Assembly (NCBI RefSeq): GCF_937976295.1
Contig: NZ_CALJRY010000266.1
Span: 1 to 6,319, forward strand
DNA length: 6,319 nucleotides
Source: an uncultured Rothia sp.
Lineage (GTDB): Bacteria; Actinomycetota; Actinomycetes; Actinomycetales; Micrococcaceae
Reading direction: 5' to 3'
Part shown: positions 1 through 6,319 of the stretch, in pieces
Numbering within the stretch: position 1 is the stretch's first letter
Layout of the letters: the number at the start of each line of letters is the position of its first letter
Program-made: the position numbers and the translations under genes
The notes under the pieces: model-generated
Seen by the model: only the letters and a program-made list of their open reading frames with translations
Told to the model about the DNA's origin: nothing
The model's database searches: none

Positions 1-350
1 CGCATGCGGCGCCAACCCACGTAGGAGCGCGCCCAGTAGCGTTGGCGGGCGGCGTCATCGTAGCGGAATTCCTGGTAGGTCATGGGGCGGTGGTCGTGCA
101 GGGAGCCGCCGGGTCCGCGGTAGTCGGGGATGCCGGATTCGGTGCTCACTCCCGCGCCGGTGAGCACGAGAACCTTACCCGCCTTGAGGAGCTCGGCAAT
201 ACCCGCGGAGGCATATTCTTCGTCGTGCGGGGTGGCGTTCTCAGAGACAACGCGCTGAATCGAGCGAATGGCGGCACGGTGCACGGAGGCGATTTCTTCG
301 CGCTGCTCACCGGCGGCGGCAAAGTTCTGGTGGTCAGTCCAGCGGTCCAT
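1..350 (-). CDS. Sir2-family NAD-dependent protein deacylase (sirtuin), N-terminal part, cut by window edge
   Basis: The visible 116 residues are the N-terminal part of a sirtuin, an enzyme that removes acetyl or acyl groups from lysines using NAD+ and releases nicotinamide and O-acyl-ADP-ribose. The diagnostic sequence is the NAD-binding loop at residues 65-79, read as GAGVSTESGIPDYRG, preceded by the strand KVLVLT. The later stretch RQRYWARSYVGWRRM (about 102-116) resembles the corresponding region of bacterial SIRT4-like (class II) sirtuins. The catalytic His and zinc Cys residues would lie beyond the left edge, so completeness cannot be judged. About 55 residues precede the Rossmann strand, a somewhat long N-terminal extension. 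The ATG at 348-350 is chosen because GAGGAG lies 4 bases upstream of it. The gene is downstream of clpB on the same strand, separated by 191 bases and a hairpin, so it probably has its own promoter. Substrates are unknown. Confidence 0.9.
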   Translation of the reverse strand, partial: MDRWTDHQNFAAAGEQREEIASVHRAAIRSIQRVVSENATPHDEEYASAGIAELLKAGKVLVLTGAGVSTESGIPDYRGPGGSLHDHRPMTYQEFRYDDAARQRYWARSYVGWRRM

Positions 351-363
351 TCTTCTCCTCAAT

Positions 364-393
364 GCTCTGCGTATTAGTGCTCTGTGTACTAGT
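364..393. repeat. Two-copy 15-base tandem repeat upstream of the sirtuin gene
   Basis: Copies at 364-378 and 379-393 agree at 13 of 15 bases (GCTCTGCGTATTAGT and GCTCTGTGTACTAGT on the plus strand). They lie 14-43 bases upstream of the sirtuin start codon, in its leader or promoter. On the minus strand each copy carries a TANNNT-like hexamer (TAATAC, TAGTAC), so the repeat could hold a -10 box or a protein-binding site. A short repeat of GCGGTTC (394-400, 404-410) sits directly beside it. The role is not established. Confidence 0.6.
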
Positions 394-423
394 GCGGTTC
401 AGCGCGGTTCTAACGCGTTAAAC

Positions 424-469
424 GGCTGTGGGGCACCCCCTTTCGAGGGTACCCCACAGCCTATTTTTT
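424..469 (+). terminator. Strong hairpin between clpB and the sirtuin gene, U-tract on the plus-strand side
   Basis: GGCTGTGGGG (424-433) pairs perfectly with CCCCACAGCC (452-461). One C/A mismatch and a further ACCC/GGGT pairing (435-438 with 447-450) follow inside. A TATTTTTT run follows at 462-469 in plus-strand reading. For minus-strand transcripts leaving clpB the hairpin is equally stable, but the downstream bases (GTTTAACG) are only weakly T-rich. It probably ends clpB transcription, as actinobacterial terminators often lack a good U-tract. The better U-tract faces the other way, so it may act in both directions. Confidence 0.65.
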
Positions 470-480
470 GTGGTTTTGAA

Positions 481-500
481 CCTGCGGAGTCAGCCACAGG
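481..500 (-). other. Small hairpin just after clpB stop codon
   Basis: In minus-strand RNA, CCTGTGG and CCGCAGG form a 7-bp stem with one G·U pair and a 6-base loop. The stem lies 41 bases past the clpB stop and before the larger hairpin at 424-461. No U-tract follows. It may protect the 3' end or help termination; it could also be chance in GC-rich DNA. Confidence 0.35.
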
Positions 501-541
501 CTAAGTCCAGCCAACCAGTCGGGTCAGCCGAGCTAGCCGGT

Positions 542-3151
<2,610 letters not shown>

Positions 3152-3195
3152 AGTGTTCCTTTCGTGTTTCGAGGGCTTATCCTATGCGCCCCTGT

Positions 3196-3224
3196 ATTAC
3201 ATAACTTGAGTCTACTCCACTCAA
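3196..3224 (-). promoter_or_regulatory. clpB promoter (-35 TTGAGT, 17-base spacer, -10 TGTAAT)
   Basis: Read on the minus strand, TTGAGT (3219-3224) matches 4 of 6 bases of the vegetative -35 consensus. It lies 17 bases before TGTAAT (3196-3201), which matches 5 of 6 bases of TATAAT. Transcription would start near 3189, giving a leader of about 38 bases before the clpB ATG. The -35 box and spacer are covered by the HAIR operator, which fits repression by steric block. Confidence 0.7.
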
Positions 3225-3225
3225 C
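3205..3225. promoter_or_regulatory. HAIR operator, predicted HspR-binding site
   Basis: The plus strand reads CTTGAGT, 7 bases, ACTCAAC. The established HspR-associated inverted repeat (HAIR) is CTTGAGT-N7-ACTCAAG, so 13 of the 14 defined bases match and the spacer length is exact. In Streptomyces and Mycobacterium, HspR (a MerR-like repressor assisted by DnaK) uses this site to control the dnaK operon and clpB. The site covers the -35 box and most of the spacer of the predicted clpB promoter. No hspR gene lies in this window; it would be expected elsewhere, typically in the dnaK operon. Confidence 0.9.
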
Positions 3226-3319
3226 TATGTTTCGCAAGCCTTCTGCAAAAAATTTTTCAGATTTTTCGCTCCACCTCGCGTCCCCTGAACCCCGAGCAAA
3301 GACCCCGTCGAAACCGCAT

Positions 3320-3328
3320 TGCTATACT
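3320..3328 (+). promoter_or_regulatory. Extended -10 promoter for the SDR gene
   Basis: TGCTATACT holds the extended -10 motif TGN followed by TATACT (3323-3328), 5 of 6 matches to TATAAT. No good -35 box is found 16-18 bases upstream, which is common for extended -10 promoters. Transcription would begin near 3335, leaving a leader of about 49 bases before the ATG at 3384. Confidence 0.55.
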
Positions 3329-3383
3329 GACCGGACTGGGCGCTTGCGGGCTCCCACAACCACAACTCAGAATGGGGACCCAC

Positions 3384-4067
3384 ATGAAAATACTGGTTCT
3401 AGGCGCAACCGGTCGCACCGGTCGCATCTTCACCCGCAAAGCACTAGAGGAGGGGCACACGGTCACCGCCTACGTACGCAACCCCGATAAGGCGCTAGCA
3501 CTTTTGGGGGCTCACCAAAATCTCACCGTTATTCCGGGAACCCTGGACGATGCCAAGCGACTCACCGCGGCATCCTCCGGGCAGGACGTGATGGTTAGCA
3601 TCCTGGGGCAGAAAGCTACGGTGCGAGAGTTTCTCTCCTCCACATTCATGCAGGAGCGTCTGCCTCTCATCATGGAGGCGGTCACGGGCGCAGGCGTGAA
3701 GCACTGCGTTCTGATGAGCGCCTACGGCGTGGGCGATACGGTACGGACCGCCTCACTCCCCATGCGCCTAGTGTGCAAGGTCATCATGCGCGGCATTTTC
3801 ACCGACCGAGTTAAGGCGGATACCCTGGTCTCCGAATATCAGCCGTATATTTCGCGTGCGCATCCGGGCAGGCTGACCGATAAGCCCGGCAGGGGCGGGG
3901 TGAAGGTAATTGACATGGCGAGTGTCGAGCGAGCTCCGGGTATTCCGACGATTGCCCGTGAGGACGTCGCCGATGCGCTGCTCACTATCGCTAAGAACCC
4001 CCAGAATGCGGGTACGGATTTTTTGGTGACAATTGGGGACGCCGTCCTACGCTCGCCCCAGAAATAA
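3384..4067 (+). CDS. NAD(P)-binding atypical short-chain dehydrogenase (NmrA/SDR_a5-like)
   Basis: This 227-residue protein is a single Rossmann-fold domain. The nucleotide-binding motif GATGRTG (7-13) follows the first strand MKILVL. Arg32, in the sequence YVRNP at the end of strand 2, is where NADPH-preferring members contact the 2'-phosphate. Other family marks are GVKHCVLMSAYGVGDT (about 104-119), PGRLTD (161-166) and IAREDVADALL (190-200). The classical YxxxK pair is not evident, so this is an atypical SDR that may act as a redox sensor, an epimerase/reductase-like enzyme or a quinone reductase; the substrate cannot be read. An in-frame ATG at 3372 is possible, but the ATG at 3384 is preferred because GGGGA lies 7 bases upstream and the Rossmann strand begins directly. 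It is divergent from clpB and 18 bases upstream of the HAD gene, probably co-transcribed with it. Confidence 0.85.
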   Translation: MKILVLGATGRTGRIFTRKALEEGHTVTAYVRNPDKALALLGAHQNLTVIPGTLDDAKRLTAASSGQDVMVSILGQKATVREFLSSTFMQERLPLIMEAVTGAGVKHCVLMSAYGVGDTVRTASLPMRLVCKVIMRGIFTDRVKADTLVSEYQPYISRAHPGRLTDKPGRGGVKVIDMASVERAPGIPTIAREDVADALLTIAKNPQNAGTDFLVTIGDAVLRSPQK

Positions 4068-4072
4068 ACCGG

Positions 4073-4085
4073 TAGGCTTAAAAGC
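4073..4085 (+). promoter_or_regulatory. Possible leaderless promoter (-10 TAGGCT) for the HAD gene
   Basis: TAGGCT (4073-4078) fits the actinobacterial TANNNT -10 pattern and stands exactly 7 bases before the A of the ATG at 4086. A transcript from it would start at the start codon. The HAD gene has no convincing Shine-Dalgarno sequence, which agrees with leaderless translation. No clear -35 box is seen. The same bases could instead be a poor ribosome-binding site (TAGG, 9 bases from the ATG) used on a transcript shared with the SDR gene. Confidence 0.4.
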
Positions 4086-4742
4086 ATGACGACTACGAAT
4101 ACCTTCCCCGCCGCCATTCTCTTCGACCACGACGGAACCCTCGTCGACACCGAACCCGTATGGGCTGCCGCAAAGGTTGCTCTCGCTGCAGAATTTGGCG
4201 GCACCTGGACCGAGCAGGACACCCTCGATTGCCTGGGCCTGTCGATGCAGTTCACCCTGGATCGCCTGCGTGAGCGCGGCGTAAACCTGCCGGACGAGGA
4301 GATTAACAACCTGCTGGTGGCGAAGGTGCACGAGACTCTGGCGCAGCAGCCGGTCGAGTTCCTGCCCGGCATTGAGCGTTTCCTCTCGGAGGTTCGCGAG
4401 GCGCAGATTCCGGCGGCAGTCGTCACCAACGCGACCACCTCCGTGGCTCGCCGCACCGCGAATGCGGCGCCCGAGGGAACGTTCTCGGTGGTTATTGGTA
4501 ATGATGAGACCACCCACCCCAAGCCGGACCCGCAGCCTTATCTTTTGGCGACGGAGCGCCTGGGCGTTGATCCGACTCAGTGCGTGGCTCTTGAGGATTC
4601 CCCTTCGGGTGTGCGCAGTGCGACCGCGGCGGGTATGCGCGTCATTGTTGTGCCGGGCGAGCTGGAGGTTCCGGAGGAGTTGGGCACCCTGCGCCTCAAG
4701 CATGAGGAGCTGACCCTGGAGGCGGTGCGCGCACTGGCATAG
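4086..4742 (+). CDS. HAD-superfamily hydrolase, subfamily IA (phosphatase/phosphoglucomutase-like)
   Basis: The 218-residue protein has all four haloacid dehalogenase motifs. Motif I is FDHDGTLVDTEP (13-24), with nucleophile Asp14 and acid/base Asp16. Motif II is VVTNATTS, with Thr114. Motif III has Lys146 in HPKPDP. Motif IV is ALEDSPSG, with Glu170 and Asp171. Residues about 25-90 form a helical cap inserted after motif I (C1 type), as in beta-phosphoglucomutase, phosphoglycolate phosphatase and related sugar-phosphate or nucleotide phosphatases. The enzyme should use Mg2+ and a phospho-Asp intermediate in the cytoplasm; the substrate cannot be predicted. The length is normal for the family. 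It starts 18 bases after the SDR stop codon with no terminator between, so the two probably share a transcript. Its own leaderless promoter is possible (4073-4085). Confidence 0.92.
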   Translation: MTTTNTFPAAILFDHDGTLVDTEPVWAAAKVALAAEFGGTWTEQDTLDCLGLSMQFTLDRLRERGVNLPDEEINNLLVAKVHETLAQQPVEFLPGIERFLSEVREAQIPAAVVTNATTSVARRTANAAPEGTFSVVIGNDETTHPKPDPQPYLLATERLGVDPTQCVALEDSPSGVRSATAAGMRVIVVPGELEVPEELGTLRLKHEELTLEAVRALA

Positions 4743-4758
4743 TCGCCCAATTCGCACG

Positions 4759-4797
4759 CTGGATGCCCTACAGAAGCACACTGGAAGCCCTGCAGAA
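4759..4797. repeat. Imperfect direct repeat, period 22, after the HAD gene
   Basis: A 17-base unit at 4759-4775 (CTGGATGCCCTACAGAA) recurs at 4781-4797 (CTGGAAGCCCTGCAGAA) with 15 of 17 identities. The repeat lies in the non-coding stretch just downstream of the HAD stop codon. I see no reading frame or hairpin that explains it. The rest of the 4743-5043 gap holds the hairpin at 4818-4862 and the dps promoter and leader. Confidence 0.5.
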
Positions 4798-4817
4798 AAC
4801 TGAATACGCTTCACCGC

Positions 4818-4862
4818 AAAGGGTGGGATGCGCGAGATGAGATACCGCGTGTCCCGCCCTTT
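4818..4862 (+). terminator. Long hairpin downstream of the SDR-HAD pair, probable terminator without U-tract
   Basis: A 17-base arm at 4818-4834 (AAAGGGTGGGATGCGCG) pairs with 4846-4862 (CGCGTGTCCCGCCCTTT) along its full length, with three G·U pairs and an 11-base loop. It lies 75 bases past the HAD stop and before the dps promoter, as expected for a terminator isolating the two units. The 3' arm ends in TTT but no further U-run follows. It may be an actinobacterial hairpin terminator or an RNA-stabilising stem. Confidence 0.6.
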
Positions 4863-4942
4863 ACGCATGCATGGGCAATGAGGGTTTTTGAGCACGGCGC
4901 AACCCACAAATGATGATTTATTACGAATTACTCAAAATAACC

Positions 4943-4971
4943 TTGACAGTGGTTCCCTAAAATGATTTACT
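4943..4971 (+). promoter_or_regulatory. dps promoter (TTGACA, 17-base spacer, TTTACT with extended -10 TGA)
   Basis: A perfect -35 TTGACA (4943-4948) is followed after 17 bases by TTTACT (4966-4971), 4 of 6 matches to TATAAT, with TG one base upstream (4963-4964) giving an extended -10. The surroundings (about 4908-4980) are strongly AT-rich compared with the genes. Transcription would start near 4978, leaving a leader of about 66 bases before dps. Confidence 0.75.
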
Positions 4972-4976
4972 AGTAA
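4967..4976. promoter_or_regulatory. Palindrome over the dps -10 box, candidate operator
   Basis: TTACTAGTAA is a perfect 10-base palindrome overlapping the -10 hexamer and reaching almost to the predicted start of transcription. An 8-base direct repeat ATGATTTA occurs at 4962-4969, touching this palindrome, and again at 4913-4920, 49 bases upstream. The site does not match the IdeR/DtxR iron box, so no regulator is named. Binding here would be expected to block transcription. Confidence 0.4.
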
Positions 4977-4980
4977 CAAC

Positions 4981-5011
4981 GGTTCGGAGGGACCACAAAC
5001 CCCACCGAACC
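4981..5011 (+). other. Stem-loop at the 5' end of the predicted dps leader
   Basis: GGTTCGG (4981-4987) pairs with CCGAACC (5005-5011). After an A/A mismatch, GGG (4989-4991) pairs with CCC (5001-5003), closing a 9-base loop. The stem would start about 3 bases from the predicted 5' end of the dps mRNA. Such stems can slow 5'-end-dependent RNA decay; that function is inferred. Confidence 0.5.
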
Positions 5012-5043
5012 ACAAGCATCACAGCATCATGAAGGAGACCATC

Positions 5044-5541
5044 ATGGCATTCGCAAACTACACCGCACCCGGCCTGAGCATCGAAGAAGGCAAGGGCATT
5101 TCCGAGGTTCTCCAGGCACGTCTGCACGACCTGAACGACCTGCACCTGCTGCTGAAGCACGCTCACTGGAACGTGACCGGCCCCGGCTTCATCGCCGTAC
5201 ACGAAATGATTGACCCCCAGGTCGACACCGTCCGCGAGTTCGTTGACGCTATCGCAGAGCGTATGGCAACCCTGGGCGCAACCCCCAACGGTCTGGCTGG
5301 CGCACTGGTCGCACAGCGCACCGTCGAGGACTACCCCGTCGGCCGCGCACGCGTTGCTGACCACCTGCGCGCCCTGAACAACGTCTACACCCGCGTAATT
5401 GAGGCTCACCGCAAGGCGATTGCATTCGCCGGCGAGTCCGACCCCGTCACCGAGGACCTGCTGATCGGTCAGACCGCTGAGCTGGAGAAGTTCCAGTGGT
5501 TCATCCGCGCATTCCTGGAAAACGGCGAAGGCAACATCTAA
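5044..5541 (+). CDS. dps: Dps-family ferritin-like protein (DNA-protection / iron-storage dodecamer)
   Basis: Dps forms a 12-subunit shell that oxidises Fe(II), usually with H2O2, and stores the ferric mineral, preventing Fenton damage to DNA. In this 165-residue protein the ferroxidase ligands match E. coli Dps with a constant offset of ten: His41 (HAHWNV), His53, Asp57 (HEMID), Asp68 and Glu72 (DAIAER). The four-helix bundle and the motif LHDLNDLHLLLKHAHWNVTGPGF are typical, and length is normal. The ends (MAFANYTAPG and ENGEGNI) lack the Lys/Arg-rich tails used by some Dps proteins to bind DNA, so iron storage may dominate. An in-frame ATG at 5029 exists, but the ATG at 5044 is chosen because AAGGAG lies 6 bases before it. 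The gene is monocistronic, with its own promoter at 4943-4971 and terminator at 5576-5626. Confidence 0.95.
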   Translation: MAFANYTAPGLSIEEGKGISEVLQARLHDLNDLHLLLKHAHWNVTGPGFIAVHEMIDPQVDTVREFVDAIAERMATLGATPNGLAGALVAQRTVEDYPVGRARVADHLRALNNVYTRVIEAHRKAIAFAGESDPVTEDLLIGQTAELEKFQWFIRAFLENGEGNI

Positions 5542-5575
5542 GCCAGCGTTCTAAAGACACGAATTTTAGAGTCAT

Positions 5576-5626
5576 AAACCGGGCGGGTGCGCTCTCCTAT
5601 ATGGAGGGTGCACCCGCCCGGTTTTT
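5576..5626 (+). terminator. Intrinsic terminator of dps
   Basis: A perfect 15-bp stem (AAACCGGGCGGGTGC at 5576-5590 with 5610-5624) continues into seven inner pairs (5591-5597 with 5603-5609, two G·U). A TATAT loop closes it and a TTTTT run at 5622-5626 follows. It starts 34 bases after the dps stop codon. It is a strong Rho-independent terminator and separates dps from the gene to its right. Confidence 0.95.
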
Positions 5627-5752
5627 CGTATGAGGCACACACCGAGTTCACGCATCATTCCTCGTCCACGCGGTACAGCAAAGTACGTTGAGGCGAACAT
5701 AAACATGGGGTTAGCCCGTCCTAGATTTTCTGTTCAGAGTGCTTTAGAGTGG

Positions 5753-5781
5753 TTCACTGGCCATCACAGAACACATAGATT
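5753..5781 (+). promoter_or_regulatory. Candidate promoter for the VIT1/CCC1-family gene (TTCACT, 17-base spacer, TAGATT)
   Basis: TTCACT (5753-5758) and TAGATT (5776-5781) each match 4 of 6 consensus bases with an ideal 17-base gap. A second TAGATT occurs at 5722-5727 without a matching -35. Transcription from the first pair would start near 5788 and give a leader of about 59 bases containing the hairpin at 5794-5813. No other feature was found in 5627-5752. Confidence 0.35.
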
Positions 5782-5793
5782 TGAAGGCGTCAT

Positions 5794-5813
5794 GGGTTGC
5801 TAACCGGCAGCCC
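5794..5813 (+). other. Hairpin in the leader of the VIT1/CCC1-family gene
   Basis: GGGTTGC (5794-5800) pairs with GCAGCCC (5807-5813), with one G·U pair and the 6-base loop TAACCG. It lies 33-53 bases before the start codon, within the predicted leader. It does not match any riboswitch consensus I know well enough to name. It may be a small regulatory structure or chance. Confidence 0.4.
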
Positions 5814-5846
5814 CACACGTACCGCATGAGCAGCGGAAAGGGAACT

Positions 5847-6319
5847 ATGAGCGCACACCCCCAGCACGAGCACGGCGAAGAAACCGAGAAGCTAGAAACC
5901 GAGAAGCTTCAGCCGGAAAACGCCGCGACCGGAGCTTCGCAGAGCATCCGCCATAGCGCCGTCACCTCCCCCTCCCCCGCGCAGATTAAGCGTTGGCGCC
6001 GCTACCTGGCCGATGAAGAGTCGGAGGCGCGCATCTACCGCTACCTGGCTCGTCGTGCCGAGGGCACCGACCGCGAGATCTTGCTCCAGGTTGCTGAGGC
6101 AGAGAAGCGACACCAGCAGCATTGGCGTGACATGCTCGGTGAGCACGCGAATGTGCACGTGCGCCCGTCCATGCAGTCTCTGCTGCTGCAGTTCTTGGCG
6201 AAGAACTTCGGTTCGGTATTTATTCTGGCGATGGCTCAGCGCGCCGAGTCCCGCTCCCCCTACGCTGAGGATCCGGACGCCACCGAGGAAATGGCGGCTG
6301 ACGAGGCGATTCACGAGGA
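5847..6319 (+). CDS. N-terminal ferritin-like (rubrerythrin-type) domain of a probable VIT1/CCC1-family iron/manganese transporter, cut by window edge
   Basis: The 157 visible residues contain an acidic, low-complexity start (1-45) and then a ferritin-like helical domain (about 46-157). Candidate di-iron ligands are Glu57/Glu60 in DEESEA, the ExxH motif Glu86-His89 in EAEKRH, Glu134 in QRAESRSPY, and the ExxH motif Glu153-His156 in DEAIHE. The stretches IKRWRRYLADE, QFLAKNFGSVFILAMAQRAESRSPYAEDPDA and MAADEAIHE are characteristic of actinobacterial proteins in which this domain precedes a VIT1/CCC1 membrane transporter. That part would lie past the right edge and is not seen here. Such proteins are thought to move Fe(II) or Mn(II) out of the cytoplasm, the soluble domain binding metal. 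The ATG at 5847 has GGAAAGGGA just upstream; an in-frame ATG at 5826 has none. Its position after dps suggests a shared role in iron handling, though a terminator separates them. Confidence 0.85.
   Translation, partial: MSAHPQHEHGEETEKLETEKLQPENAATGASQSIRHSAVTSPSPAQIKRWRRYLADEESEARIYRYLARRAEGTDREILLQVAEAEKRHQQHWRDMLGEHANVHVRPSMQSLLLQFLAKNFGSVFILAMAQRAESRSPYAEDPDATEEMAADEAIHE
5880..5909 (+). repeat. 15-base tandem duplication inside the N-terminal tail of the VIT1/CCC1-family gene
   Basis: GAAACCGAGAAGCTA (5880-5894) is followed at once by GAAACCGAGAAGCTT (5895-5909), 14 of 15 bases identical, coding for ETEKL twice. It keeps frame and lies in the disordered acidic tail before the ferritin-like domain, where copy number could vary between strains. 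Confidence 0.75.

Noticed and set aside
42..377. Plus-strand open frame opposite the sirtuin gene
   Set aside because: The minus strand encodes a clear sirtuin NAD-binding motif with a good ribosome-binding site. The plus frame gives only a Gly/Val-rich shadow.
411..420. Palindrome TAACGCGTTA upstream of the sirtuin gene
   Set aside because: It is a perfect 10-base palindrome but has no second copy or consensus I can link to a regulator, and single short palindromes are expected by chance.
3372..3383. Earlier ATG start for the SDR gene
   Set aside because: No ribosome-binding site precedes it; the ATG at 3384 starts directly at the Rossmann strand and has GGGGA upstream.
4047..4907. 286-codon minus-strand frame opposite the HAD gene
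   Set aside because: It is antisense to all four HAD motifs and crosses the hairpin at 4818-4862. It has no recognisable motif.
5029..5043. Earlier ATG start for dps
   Set aside because: No ribosome-binding site precedes it, and the extra codons themselves contain the AAGGAG serving the ATG at 5044.
4957..5409. Minus-strand frame opposite dps
   Set aside because: It is a shadow of dps, whose ferroxidase ligands are intact on the plus strand.
5550..5570. TCTAAA/TTTAGA inverted repeat between dps and its terminator
   Set aside because: The stem is only 6 AT-rich pairs with a 9-base loop, next to a far stronger terminator, so it is probably not functional.
5892..6314. Minus-strand frame opposite the ferritin-like domain gene
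   Set aside because: It lacks a recognisable domain, while the plus frame carries two ExxH motifs and a ribosome-binding site.

Overview
The window looks like ordinary chromosome from a high-GC Gram-positive bacterium (Actinomycetota), most likely a member of the Micrococcaceae and possibly Rothia. The reasons are moderately high GC with G/C-rich third positions, actinobacterial-style protein sequences, an HspR-type (HAIR) operator in front of clpB, and a ferritin-like domain of the type found fused to VIT1/CCC1 transporters in this phylum. The genus is an inference from overall likeness; no rRNA or other marker gene is present. I see no mobile elements, tRNA or rRNA genes, CRISPR arrays or prophage genes.

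Layout. Positions 1-350 (minus strand) hold the N-terminal third or so of a Sir2-family NAD-dependent deacylase, cut by the window edge. Positions 351-541 are a spacer with a strong hairpin and a small tandem repeat. Positions 542-3151 (minus) are a complete clpB, the disaggregase of the heat-shock response. Positions 3152-3383 are a divergent promoter region: clpB fires leftward from a promoter overlapped by a HAIR operator, and an NAD(P)-binding atypical SDR gene (3384-4067) fires rightward from an extended -10 promoter. A HAD-family phosphatase gene (4086-4742) follows 18 bases later and may also have its own leaderless promoter.

Positions 4743-5043 are non-coding: a 22-base-period repeat, a 17-bp hairpin, an AT-rich promoter with a perfect TTGACA box, and a leader hairpin. 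They precede dps (5044-5541), which ends at a textbook intrinsic terminator (5576-5626). After a 220-base spacer, 5847 to the right edge encodes the N-terminal ferritin-like domain of a probable VIT1/CCC1-family iron/manganese transporter, truncated by the window.

How the genes work together. Two stress themes meet here. One is protein quality control (ClpB under probable HspR control, with a protein deacylase next to it). The other is iron and oxidative stress (Dps, which oxidises and stores Fe(II), next to a membrane transporter carrying a ferritin-like domain). The SDR/HAD pair between them has no assigned pathway. I found no convincing new multi-gene system. The best leads are regulatory: the HAIR/clpB promoter overlap, an internal GTG start in clpB with its own ribosome-binding site, the dps promoter palindrome and leader hairpin, and the structured leader before the transporter gene.
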